From Ambrosia x helenae (lineage: Eukaryota > Streptophyta > Magnoliopsida > Asterales > Asteraceae), in NCBI GenBank assembly GCA_030844895.1, contig CM061225.1, positions 103,182,688 to 103,246,687 of the forward strand: a stretch of 64,000 nt of DNA, given 5' to 3'. The first letter of the stretch is position 1; every line of letters starts with the position of its first letter. Made by a program: the position numbers and the translations under genes. A model generated the notes under the pieces. That model did no database searches and was not told the DNA's origin. It saw only the letters and a program-made list of their open reading frames with translations. Of the stretch, positions 11,403-22,885 are shown one piece after another.

Positions 11403-12751
11403 GATAATGTCACACCCTCAAATTTCCACGTGCGGGGTTTTACCGCGAGGCGCGTGACACACCAGGATCCAAGTCAACGGTCACAATAAACGACAACTAT
11501 ATGTAAAAAGATACGTAAACCAAACCATGCAATAATCAAAACCACGATTCAAAATACAGCGGAAGCAAATTTAAGTTTACCAAAAACCGAATAGGTATAA
11601 ATCATAAGTTCAAAGTTTGACATCCTAAAACAAAACATGATCCTAGATGCGAGTGCGACTCCGTGTGCCTAGCCCGACTGCTGCCACCTTAGCGACCTGA
11701 GAAAACATGCTAAAAATGTCAACATATAATGCTGGTGAGTTCACATGTTTTTCAATAATGTTTCGTTAATCCTTTAAAACTGTTACCGTTACTACTATGT
11801 TGTGTGAACGCTAACTAGGCGTTATGTATATTACTACCACGGGTGAAACCATTGCTGACTGTGATTTGTTACTGTGTGATACCCTTATTTAGGAACTACC
11901 GTCACCTCCTGTAGGCCTTGTGTGATCGAGACAATATGCACCCGCCCGGCCTCCAGCCGTCGAGTGGGGTTTGTCAGGCCCAATATCGCTATCCACATTT
12001 CCCCGCTACATTCCCGTATTAGTGGTTTCTAAGGGACTTTAGATGAACCGTGTAGTAATAAAATGATAGCCATAGTATAACATGAAAATGTGTGTTTCAA
12101 AATGTGTAAGCATGTTTCTCCCCCGAAAACAAAACCAGTAAAGTGTGGGGCCGTGAACTCACCTTAGATTGCGCCTTCCATTTAAAAGTAATCCGAAATG
12201 TGTGTGACAGTCCCGACTAATGGCGACCTATCAATGAGTTTAAGTAAGTGTGTTGACCACTAACCCGAAGGTTAACTAGTCCCCGAATGTCCAGATCTTG
12301 ACTATGTGTGTTTAGAAATGTGTTTGAGTGTTAACCGGACATACCAGACAGACCTGACATCCCGTTGGTGACCCATTACATCAATTAATCAAGTACATAG
12401 GATTAACACATAAGTTTTAAGCATAAAACACTTAGTTTGCATCAAAAATCGCACATATAGAGTTGTAAGGTCGAATCAGCATGGAACTGGACTAGGTTCG
12501 ACCCAAACATCCTTGGTTCGACCCCCAGTAAGCTCCTTCGACCCTTACTTAAGTTCATACAACCTATTACAAATTCTTTCTGTAACATTTCGTATTTATA
12601 CTTGTACGTTTCACGATCATCATTAATAAAACGTCAAGTTCTATCTATAATATTCGCATTAATTATTTTGTCGCATTTTTGAAACCATAATACTATATAT
12701 ATATATATTATATATATGTGGATAAGTGTGGATAATTAACAAAAAATAAAA

Positions 12752-12830
12752 CTGCTTGGGCCGGGATTCGAACCCGCGCCCAAGCCTGGCCCAAACCACA
12801 CCAACCATCAAATCAGCTGGGCTGGCCTTC
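12752..12830 (-). promoter_or_regulatory. tRNA-like module (A/B box) in 5' LTR, leftward
   Basis: On the minus strand an A-box-like GCCCAGCTGATTTGATGG (about 12808-12825) is followed by the perfect B-box GGGTTCGAATCCC (12763-12775) in a T-arm-like context. The run TTTTATTTTTT starts within about 10 nt downstream, as for a Pol III terminator. The remainder does not fold as a complete canonical tRNA, so I call it tRNA-derived or Pol III-promoter-like, not a tRNA gene. Confidence 0.55.
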
Positions 12831-13431
12831 ACTTCTGATTGAATCCGGACGCGTTTTAAATATAAGCTTGATTGAAATCCTTCACGGTTGACTTGAAAAG
12901 TCAACTGTGGGACGCGTATGCTATAATCAACCATATTAACTCGTGATTTGTTCATCTTTGGCAACAATACTTGATTATCGGCCTTGTCTGACTGTAATAC
13001 ACGACTATTATTGATCAATTATCCATCAATTAACCCTTTTTACGCGTATGACATTCAATCCTTGGTCAACCTTGCCAATTCATCAATCCATTGATCCACT
13101 ATATAAATTGAACCTCTGCGAGTCTTCACAACTCGCCATTAATCCTTTCTCTACCTCCAATTCTCCACAATAAACACTCTGTTCTTATTCTTGATCGCTG
13201 TTTGACTTTTATACTTGACCGAGCAATCGTGTTCAAAACAAACTTGTAAGTTTGATTTTTCCAGTGGGTTTTGTTCATCGGCGATCACTCATCAATAGCC
13301 CCATGGTTAATTGAGCTATTGATGAGTGAATCAATCAATTGCAGAAACTAGGGTTCGTGTGTATTGATTTGGGGATAAACTGATTTTGCATGATGTATTT
13401 AGTTTAAATAAAACGGAATTTATCACAACCA

Positions 13432-13513
13432 CAGGCCTAGGCCAAGTGGTTGTGACTGATGCTTATAACCATAGCCATCCGGGTTCGAGTCCCGGCTTGG
13501 GCGCCCCTCTTTT
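13432..13513 (+). promoter_or_regulatory. tRNA-like module (A/B box) in 5' LTR, rightward
   Basis: A-box-like TAGGCCAAGTGG lies at 13438-13449 and B-box GGGTTCGAGTCCC at 13481-13493. A perfect 5-bp T-stem (CCGGG/CCCGG) and an acceptor-like pairing GCCTAGG with CTTGGGC are present. TTTT at about 13510 could terminate Pol III. The D and anticodon arms are not convincing. Confidence 0.55.
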
Positions 13514-15053
13514 CCACTTATTTTTCATTTTTAAAGCAAACCATATATATATATATATTACATTTAATCTTGTAAATTCATTTTTAATTATTAAAACCTT
13601 TTTATAAATTCTAAAAAAAATATTTTTAACAAATCTGATGTAAAAGTTTTATCTACAATTTTTAGTTTTCTGAAATTCATTTATTTAATATTTATAATAA
13701 TTAAATCAATTTTATGCCATTATATTTATAAAAATCCATTAAAATATCAAAACAATTTTATAAATTCCCACAAAAATTACCCTGAGTTTGTACAATGATA
13801 AACTTTACTGAAATGATTTTTAATTCTGAAAAATCATTTATTTTATATTTTTAATCAATTTTTGTTAGTTTTAATCATAATTAAATCATAATAAATTCAA
13901 TTTTTATTATTTTTGCACCAAAATTTTATACAATTTCTTTCTAAATATTTAGAACAGAAATATGATTTTTAAAATAATAATTCTTTAATTTTAGTATTTT
14001 TAAATATTAAAGTTAAATTTTGGCAATTTGTAATAAATAGATTTAATAATCTATTTTAAAGAAAATAATTTTATAAAAATTATTTTTATACTTCAAACAC
14101 ATTATTGTGAACATCCTAAATTCAAACTTTATAAAAAGAGTTTCATTTATTTAATTATCAAATTTCCCTCTATTTAATTAACATTTTATTATAAATTCAA
14201 CAATTGGATATCCCCAAATCGAAACCCTAGAATATACTTGTAGACTAGATAGACTTAGACTTATTTGTTGCCTTATACATAGGGTAATACTTGGCAATCT
14301 ATTGGGCTACACTTATACTATTCCTCAATACCTAATACTATACCAAGGTGAGTTTACGTAACCATGTTTATGCGATTCTTTATACTTGCAACATTTTAAG
14401 CAATTCAACATGCATGTCTAGTAGTAAACTTTATTGCCTCATGAATTAGTCAACAGTTTCAACGAGTTTCAACGAGTTTCAACATTACATAATCATTAGC
14501 TATGGCCAAGCCGGCGATACTCAATAATAGATCTATTGGATTGACAACCCCACCCGGATACGTGTACCTCCTATATAGGTAACGTGGGTGATTGTTATCG
14601 TTCCAACATATTACTAAGGTGAACCGTAGATGACGGGATGGACCTAAACTAGTCGGAGGTTTGATTATGTCAACATATTATACTATTCTTGTAGACTTAA
14701 ATTTTACGATAGACATACGAATTGCTAAACTTCTATACTTAAACTATATGCTTAACATGGATTATGTATTCTCACCAACTTCTAGTTGACCCCCCCCCCC
14801 CATTTTTACAACTCAACAGGAAATAATGATGCATGAAGATTAGAGGGTTTTATGAAGACAATAAGGAGTCTATGCTTGCTTGATTCTTGTGTGATGTATT
14901 AGATTTCCACATTTAAAACTCTTATGTATTTCTATTTTTGGATATTTGCAATTTAAATATATTTCAATTAAAATTTGGATTACCATGTGCTACTGTATAC
15001 TCATTCTTACGTGACACCTCGATGTTTCCGCCATCGGTTGGGGTGTTACAGAT

Positions 15054-15066
15054 TGGTATCAGAGCC
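15054..15066 (+). promoter_or_regulatory. Primer binding site (tRNA-Met type)
   Basis: TGGTATCAGAGCC begins 3 bases after the 5' LTR and is complementary to the 3' end of plant initiator tRNA-Met, the usual minus-strand primer. Confidence 0.9.
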
Positions 15067-15532
15067 TTGGTTATAGGGAATTAGGTTATTAGAAAATAAT
15101 CTAGGCTATAACCTTAGGGACTTAAACAGTACTTGCTTCTCTTACTTGTAACCCTAATTGCTTCCCTAATCCTATCCTTATCCTATACTTTATATAACCC
15201 TAAGCCTACATGTGACTACTCTTATTCGTCTGCTGCAATCCTGATCCACCATTAGATTAATAGGACAAAATCCTCAGGTTTAACCTGAACCCCCTTGAGA
15301 TCTCGTCGAAGTTCTAGATTTTAATAACGAACACGTGCAATCTGGAAGGGTGAACGCCTGTATTCCGAGTCTTCTGTCTAGGCTGGCATTGCGCATATAT
15401 CCCAATCTTCATATGTTATTAGAATTTAGAATATTTGATAAGTCAACGTTTTCGTTTATTCGTTTTAATTAATGAATAAATGATTACATTCCTTATATAA
15501 TCTCATTCATTTCATGGTGTCTATTACAGATC

Positions 15533-18500
15533 ATGCCTCCACGTCGCAGCACTCGCAACAGCAATGGTGAGAACCACGAAGAAGGTGGTGACAACCATAA
15601 CCATGACCAAGGTCCTAACCACAACAACAATGGTGTCGATGCCCAACTGGCTGCGATCATTTCTCAACAAATGGCGCAGCAAATCGCAACTCTGGTTCCC
15701 AATTTACTCGCTCAGGTCATCCAAATGAACGGCAACGGGAATGGTCACGGCAACGGGAACGGCAACGGGAACGGGAATGGCAATGGTAATGGAAATGGAC
15801 CCCCAGCCTGCACCCTTAAGCATTTCAATTCTTGTAACCCTCCAAAGTTTAGTGGTGAAGAAGGAGCTACAGGACTCCTCCAATGGTTCGAGGGTATTGA
15901 GAATACCTTCATCAACAGTGAGTGCCCTGACAACTTCAAGGTTCGTTACGCCATGAGTGTTCTCCACAAACGAGCACTCACTTGGTGGAATGAGGAGAAG
16001 CGCACTCGTGGGGCCGAAGTTGCTCTTGCTATGACATGGGACCAAGTCAAGGAGGTCATGAAGGAAGAGTTTTGTCCTCGCAATGAAGTTAAGAAGCTCG
16101 AGGATGAGTTCCACACCCTAGCTCAAGATAGTGGGGAAAACTTTGCCTACAACACCCGCTTTCAAGAGCTTAGCTTATTGTTGCCTCACAAAGTTACTCC
16201 CCTGCCGGTAGCCATCGAGAAGTACATCGGTGGTCTGCCCATGCAAATCCAGGACACCATTTGGGGAAGAAATCCTGCAACTTTGGAAGAGGCCAAACGT
16301 CTAGCGGCCACTCTTACTGATAATCACGTGAAGAACGGTACTATCTTCCGCAAGGGCACTAAGAAGACGGTTGCCAAAGACACTCCACGGCCTGCAATTG
16401 AAGTCAAGCCTGAGACCTCAAGCAACAAAAAGCGCAAGGCTAGAAACTACATGGTTGCTGCTACTCCACCTACTGCCCAAAACCCAGCCAAGAAGCCATA
16501 TGGCGGGACTCACCCTCTTTGCAACACCTGTCAGTTCCATCATCTTCCTGGTAGACCGTGCCGCCAGTGTAATAACTGTAAACGGTATGGACACTACACC
16601 AACGCCTGTCAAGCCCCTGCTGCCCAAAACAACCAAAACAACCAAAACAACCCAGCCAGAAACAACCCAACTCCCAACCAACAAAACAACAGGCCTACTC
16701 GTGGTCAATGCTACGAGTGTGGCAGCCCTGATCACTACATCAACAACTGCCCTAATCGTAACCCGAACCAAAACCGAAACCAAAACCAAAACCAGAACCG
16801 CAACCAGAACCAAGGTGCTCGAGGTCGCGCCTACAATCTCAACGCTAACCAGGCTCGTGACAACAACGAAGTGGTGAATGGTACGTTCCTCATTAATAAC
16901 CACTATGCATCCATATTATTTGATTCGGGAGCTGATAAGTCATTTGTGTCACTGAAGTTTGAACCTTTACTTAACTTACCTCACACTAATCTAGAGGAAC
17001 CTTTAGTGGTAGAGGTAGCTAACGGGAAGTCTATTTCGATCGACTCTATTATTCGTAACTGCTTGTTGAACCTCGACGATCATACCTTCTCTATCGATCT
17101 CATCCCCATGCATCTTGGAAGTTTTGATGTTATAGTAGGCATGGACTGGTTGTCAACTCATCGTGCCGAAATTCTGTGCTTCGAGAAAGTCATACGCATT
17201 CCTCTCGAATCTGGTGAGATTTTGAGGATCTATGGTGAGAAACCCTGTGGCGAGCTTAAGCTTATGTCTTGTACCACTGCCCAAAAGTACTTACGAAAGG
17301 GGTATACAGCCTTCTTAGCTAATGTGATAGAGAAGAAGGACAAAGGCAAAAGTATCCAAGACATTCCTATTATTCGAGACTATCCTGAAGTTTTCCCAGA
17401 GGATTTACCTGGTTTGCCTCCTGCTCGACAAGTGGAATTTAGAATTGACCTTGTCCCAGGTGCTAATCCTGTCGCCAAAGCTCCTTATCGTCTTGCACCC
17501 TCTGAGATGCAAGAACTCGCCAGTCAATTATAGGAACTTTCTGATAAAGGGTTCATTCGCCCTAGTTCTTCTCCATGGGGAGCCCCTGTCTTATTCGTTA
17601 AAAAGAAGGATGGTTCTCTTAGAATGTGTATTGACTACCGTGAACTCAACAAACTCACCATCAAGAATCGTTATCCACTGCCTAGGATTGACGATCTCTT
17701 CGATCAACTTCAAGGAGCAACCCACTTCTCGAAGATTGATCTCCGTTCTGGTTATCATCAGCTTAGAGTCCACGATGAAGATATTCCCAAGACAGCTTTT
17801 CGCACATGCTATGGTCACTATGAATTCATGGTTATGCCTTTTGGATTGACCAACGCTCCCGCAGTATTTATGGATTTGATGAATCGGGTTTGTAGACCCT
17901 ATCTCGACAAATTCGTGATCGTCTTCATCGATGATATTTTGATTTACTCTAAATCAAAATCCGATCACGAGCAACATCTTCACTCTATCTTGAATCTCCT
18001 AAAGAAGGAACAACTGTATGCCAAGTTCTCAAAATGTGAATTTTGGCTTAAGGAAGTTCAATTTTTGGGACATGTCATTGATATGAACGGGATTCATGTT
18101 GATCCCGCAAAGATCGAAGCTGTGAAAAATTGGAGTGTCCCTCAAACTCCAACCGAAGTCTGTTCTTTCCTTGGTTTGGCTGGTTATTATCGTCGATTCA
18201 TCGCCAATTTCTCCAAGATCGCTGTTCCTCTCACTACCTTAACTCACAAGGGTAAACCCTATGAGTGGGGACCAAAGCAAGAGGAAGCATTTGAAACTCT
18301 TAAGCTGAAACTCTGTGAAGCTCCTATCTTGTCTCTACCTGATGGTAATGATGATTTCGTGGTCTACTGTGATGCATCGAACCAAGGTCTTGGTTGTGTT
18401 CTCATGCAACGAGGAAAGGTTATTGCTTATGCGTCTCGACAACTCAAGACTCACGAAAAGAATTATACCACCCATGATCTTGAATTGGGCGCTGTTGTCT

Positions 18501-20212
18501 TTGCACTCAAGATTTGGAGACATTATCTTTATGGGACCAAATGTGTGGTGTTCACGGACCACAAAAGTCTCCAACATGTCTTCGACCAAAAGAATCTTAA
18601 CATGAGACAACGACGTTGGGTTGAGTTGCTTAATGACTATGATTGCGAAATTCGCTACCATCCTGGCAAGGCAAATGTTGTGGCTGACGCACTTAGTCGT
18701 AAAGAGCGTATCAAACTCCAATGTGCGAGAGTTCGTACTAATCTTCAAGATCGCATCCTCCAGGCTCAACACACATCAGTCACCCAAGGTAACATGTACG
18801 ATGAAATGTCTTGTGGTGCTAAAACTCAACTTGAAACCAAACCCGATGGTCTTCTTTATTTTCTCAATCGACTGTGGATTCCCGACCGTGATGATCTTCG
18901 TACTTTCCTCATGAACGAGGCTCATAAGTCTCGTTATTCTATTCATCCTGGAGCTGACAAGATGTACCAAGATCTCCGTTATTCTTATTGGTGGCCTGGT
19001 ATGAAGAAAGATATTGCTCTTTTCGTTGCAAAATGCCTCACTTGTTCCAAGGTCAAGGCTGAACATCAACGACCATCTGGTATGCTTGAACAACCAGAGA
19101 TTCCTGTATGGAAATGGGAGAGCATAGCTATGGACTTCATCACCAAACTCCCTCGTACACCCAAAGGTTTTGACAGTATTTGGGTAATCGTCGATCGTTT
19201 GACCAAGTCAGCTCACTTCTTACCTATTCGTGAGAAGTATTCTGTGGAAAGGTTGGCAAGGATGTACGTAAGTGAAATCGTATGTCGTCATGGTATACCT
19301 TTGGACATTATCTCTGATCGCGATGGTCGTTTCACCTCTCACTTTTGGGATTCTCTACAAGATGCTTTGGGTACCAAGTTGAACCTGAGTACTGCTTATC
19401 ACCCTCAAACAGATGGTCAGACTGAACGGACCATCCAAACACTTGAGGATATGCTCAGGGCATGTATCATCGATTTTGGTGGCGCATGGGATTCTCATCT
19501 TCCTTTGGTTGAGTTTTCATACAACAACAGTTATCACGCCAGCATTAACATGGCTCCTTTCGAGGCACTCTATGGTCGTAAATGTCGTTCACCTGTCTGT
19601 TGGACTGAGGTTGGTGAAGCTCGTATCACTGGACCCGAACTAATCCAGGAAACCACAGACAAAATTCAGCTTATTCAGGATAATCTTCTCAAGGCTAGAA
19701 GTCGTCAGAAGAGTTATGCTGATAGACGTCGTAAACCCTTGGAATTTCAAGTTGGGGACCTTGTACTACTTAAGGTATCCCCTTGGAAAGGAGTAATTCG
19801 TTTCGGTAGAAAGGGAAAACTAGCTCCTCGATACGTAGGCCCCTTCAAAATTCTTGACAGAGTTGGAAAAGTGGCTTACAAACTTGATCTTCCACCTGAG
19901 CTAAGCAATGTTCACCCGACTTTCCATGTTTCGAATCTCAAGAAATGCTTAGCAGATGAGAACCTTCATGTTCCTCTTGAGGATGTGCAAATTGATGAAA
20001 GCATGCAAATTATCGAGAAACCCGTCGAGATTGTTGATACTGGAGTCAAGACACTCAAGCGCAGTCGCATTCCGATCGTTAAGGTTCGTTGGGAATCTAA
20101 ACGAGGCCCAGAGTTCACTTGGGAACGTAAAGACCAGATGAAGTCGAAGTATCCACATCTTTTTCCACCAGACTCTCCAACTCCAACTTCGGGACGAAGT
20201 TCCAAAAAGTAG
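15533..20212 (+). pseudogene. gag-pol polyprotein, one in-frame amber stop
   Basis: One frame of 1,560 codons, broken only by TAG at 17531-17533. Gag has a Gly/Asn repeat (NGNGNG) near residues 63-88 and a capsid-like domain to about 210. It has two CCHC zinc knuckles, CNNCKRYGHYTNAC at about 346 and CYECGSPDHYINNC at about 393. The protease motif FDSGAD has its Asp near 464. Downstream of the stop are RT (IDYRELN; catalytic FIDDILIYS at about 17924-17950), RNase H (YCDAS near 18365), the integrase HHCC finger (from HPGADKM) and DDE residues in MDFITKL, SDRDGRF and GQTERT. A WxxKxxxxFTWE chromodomain-like tail follows. The stop sits between protease and RT. CAG to TAG is the simplest origin. 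The rest looks recently functional. Confidence 0.93.
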
Positions 20213-20219
20213 GGGAGAC
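20185..20219 (+). promoter_or_regulatory. Hairpin and polypurine tract before 3' LTR
   Basis: AACTTC-GGGAC-GAAGTT (20185-20201) is a perfect 6-bp stem. It is followed by AAAAAGTAGGGGAGAC, the purine-rich plus-strand primer directly abutting the 3' LTR at 20220. The hairpin overlaps the last gag-pol codons and stop. Confidence 0.75.
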
Positions 20220-20395
20220 TGTAACATTTCGTATTTATACTTGTACGTTTCACGATCATCATTAATAAAACGTCAAGTTCTATCTATAATATTCGTATTA
20301 ATTATTTTGTCGCATTTTTGAAACCATAATACTATATATATATATATATATTATATATATATGTGGATAAGTGTGGATAATTAACAAAAAATAAA

Positions 20396-20474
20396 ACTGC
20401 TTGGGCCGGGATTCGAACCCGCGCCCAAGCCCGGCTCAAACCACACCAACCATCAAACCAGCTGGGCTGGCCTT
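20396..20474 (-). promoter_or_regulatory. tRNA-like module in 3' LTR, leftward
   Basis: Same as the 5' LTR copy, with B-box at about 20408-20420. Here the A-box-like segment reads GCCCAGCTGGTTTGATGG, closer to the D-arm consensus (AGCTGGT) than the 5' LTR copy. Confidence 0.55.
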
Positions 20475-21078
20475 CACTTCTGATTGAATCCGGACGCGTT
20501 TTAAATATAAGCTTGATTGAAATCCTTCACGGTTGACTTGAAAAGTCAACTGTGGGACGCGTATGCTATAATCAACCATATTAACTCGTGATTTGTTCAT
20601 CTTTGGCAACAATACTTGATTATCGGCCTTGTCTGACTGTAATACACGACGATTATTGATCAATTATCCATCAATTAACCCTTTTTACGCGTATGACATT
20701 CAATCCTTGGTCAACCTTGCCAATTCATCAATCCATTGATCCACTGTATAAATTGAACCTCTGCGAGTCTTCACAACTCGCCATTAATCCTTTCTCTACC
20801 TCCAATTCTCCACAATAAACACTCTGTTCTTATTCTTGATCGCTGTTTGACTTTTATACTTGACCGAGCAATCGTGTTCAAAACAAACTTGTAAGTTTGA
20901 TTTTTCCAGTGGGTTTTGTTCATCGGCGATCACTCATCAATAGCCCCATGATTAATTGGGCTATTGATGAGTGAATCAATCAATTGCAGAAACTAGGGTT
21001 CGTGTGTATTGATTTGGGGATAAACTGATTTTGCATGATGTATTTAGTTTAAATAAAACGGAATTTATCACAACCACA

Positions 21079-21160
21079 GGCCTAGGCCAAGTGGTTGTGA
21101 CTGATGCTTATAACCATAGCCATCCGGGTTCGAGTCCCGGCTTGGGCGCCCCTCTTTTCC
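21079..21160 (+). promoter_or_regulatory. tRNA-like module in 3' LTR, rightward
   Basis: Identical A-box TAGGCCAAGTGG and B-box GGGTTCGAGTCCC (21126-21138), with a TTTT run after CCCCTC. Confidence 0.55.
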
Positions 21161-22694
21161 ACTTATTTTTCATTTTTAAAACAAACCATATATATATATA
21201 TATTACATTTAATCTTGTAAATTCATTTTTAATTATTAAAACCTTTTTATAAATTCTAAAAAAATTATTTTTAACAAATCTGATGTAAAAGTTTTATCTA
21301 CAATTTTTAGTTTTCTGAAATTTATTTATTTAATATTTATAATAATTAAATCAATTTTATGCCATTATATTTATAAAAATCCATTAAAATATCAAAACAA
21401 CTTTATAAATTCCCACAAAAATTACCCTGAGTTTGTACAATGATAAACTTTACTGAAATGATTTTTAATTCTGAAAAATCATTTATTTTATATTTTTAAT
21501 CAATTTTTGTTAGTTTTAATCATAATTAAATCATAATAAATTCAATTTTTATTATTTTTGCACCAAAATTTTATACAATTTCTTTCTAAATATTTAGAAC
21601 AGAAATATGATTTTTAAAATAATAATTCTTTAATTTTAGTATTTTTAAATATTAAAGTTAAATTTTGGCAATTTGTAATAAATAGATTTAATAATCTATT
21701 TTAAAGAAAATAATTTTATAAAAATTATTTTTATACTTCAAACACATTATTGTGAACATCCTAAATTCAAACTTTATAAAAAGAGTTTCATTTATTTAAT
21801 TATCAAATTTCCCTCTATTTAATTAACATTTTATTATAAATTCAACAATTGGATATCCCCAAATCGAAACCCTAGAATATACTTGTAGACTAGATAGACT
21901 TAGACTTATTTGTTGCCTTATACATAGGGTAATACTTGGCAATCTATTGGGCTACACTTATACTATTCCTCAATACCTAATACTATACCAAGGTGAGTTT
22001 ACGTAACCATGTTTATGCGATTCTTTATACTTGCAACATTTTAAGCAATTCAACATGCATGTCTAGTAGTAAACTTTATTGCCTCATGAATTAGTCAACA
22101 GTTTCAACGAGTTTCAACGAGTTTCAACATTACATAATCATTAGCTATGGCCAAGCCGGCGATACTCAATAATAGATCTATTGGATTGACAACCCCACCC
22201 GGATACGTGTACCTCCTATATAGGTAACGTGGGTGATTGTTATCGTTCCAACATATTACTAAGGTGAACCGTAGATGACGGGATGGACCTAAACTAGTCG
22301 GAGGTTTGATTATGTCAACATATTATACTATTCTTGTAGACTTAAATTTTACGATAGACATACGAATTGCTAAACTTCTATACTTAAACTATATGCTTAA
22401 CATGGATTATGTATTCTCACCAACTTCTAGTTGACCCCCCCCCCCATTTTTACAACTCAACAGGAAATAATGATGCATGAAGATTAGAGGGTTTTATGAA
22501 GACAATAAGGAGTCTATGCTTGCTTGATTCTTGTGTGATGTATTAGATTTCCACATTTAAAACTCTTATGTATTTCTATTTTTGGATATTTGCAATTTAA
22601 ATATATTTCAATTAAAATTTGGATTACCATGTGCTACTGTATACTCATTCTTACGTGACACCTCGATGTTTCCGCCATCGGTTGGGGTGTTACA

Positions 22695-22885
22695 GATTGG
22701 TATCAGAGCCTTGGTTATAGGGAATTAGGTTATTAGAAAATAATCTAGGCTATAACCTTAGGGACTTAAACAGTACTTGCTTCTCTTACTTGTAACCCTA
22801 ATTGCTTCCCTAATCCTATCCTTATCCTATACTTTATATAACCCTAAGCCTACATGTGACTACTCTTATTCGTCTGCTGCAATCC
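22695..22885 (+). repeat. Extra copy of gypsy leader incl. PBS, after the 3' LTR
   Basis: Matches 15051-15241 base for base as far as I can read, including a second PBS (TGGTATCAGAGCC), then stops abruptly at GCTGCAATCC. The element is thus LTR-internal-LTR-partial internal, as expected from a tandem copy that lost its remainder by deletion. Confidence 0.9.

Larger units (their letters stand above)
12581..15050 (+). repeat. 5' LTR of the gypsy element
   Basis: Starts TGTAACATTTCG and ends GGTTGGGGTGTTACA, giving short inverted TGTAACA/TGTTACA tips. It holds a TATA-like TATATAAA near 13100, two tRNA-like modules pointing away from each other, and a long AT-rich second half with a poly-C run near 14790. 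Confidence 0.95.
20220..22694 (+). repeat. 3' LTR of the gypsy element
   Basis: Nearly identical to the 5' LTR. Differences seen by eye include a longer TA run near 20335, CCGGCTC for CTGGCCC, GACGATT for GACTATT, and ACTGTATAAA for ACTATATAAA. It contains the same two tRNA-like modules. Confidence 0.95.
12581..22885 (+). mobile_element. Ty3/gypsy chromovirus-type LTR retrotransposon plus a 191-bp extra leader copy
   Basis: Two LTRs (12581-15050 and 20220-22694) enclose a leader, a single gag-pol frame and a polypurine tract. Domain order is gag, protease, RT, RNase H, integrase, then a C-terminal chromodomain-like tail, which places it in the gypsy chromoviruses (Tekay-like by eye). The LTRs differ by only about a dozen substitutions plus small repeat-length changes, so the insertion is recent. 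After the 3' LTR the first 191 bases of the internal leader are repeated (22695-22885), after which the solo LTR resumes. No TSD could be matched, consistent with the right end being formed by recombination or deletion. Confidence 0.92.

Noticed and set aside
12752..12830. A genuine tRNA gene in the LTR
   Set aside because: Only the A- and B-box regions and T-arm are convincing; no full cloverleaf or clear anticodon arm could be drawn, and the copies lie at fixed places in LTRs.
15704..16903. Long open frames on the opposite strand and other frames over the gypsy gag
   Set aside because: Shadows of the gag-pol frame caused by its repetitive Asn/Gly and Asn/Gln codons.
12581..22885. TSD for the gypsy element at CTTTC
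   Set aside because: CTTTC precedes the 5' LTR, but the 3' LTR is followed by leader sequence and no CTTTC occurs at the right junction.
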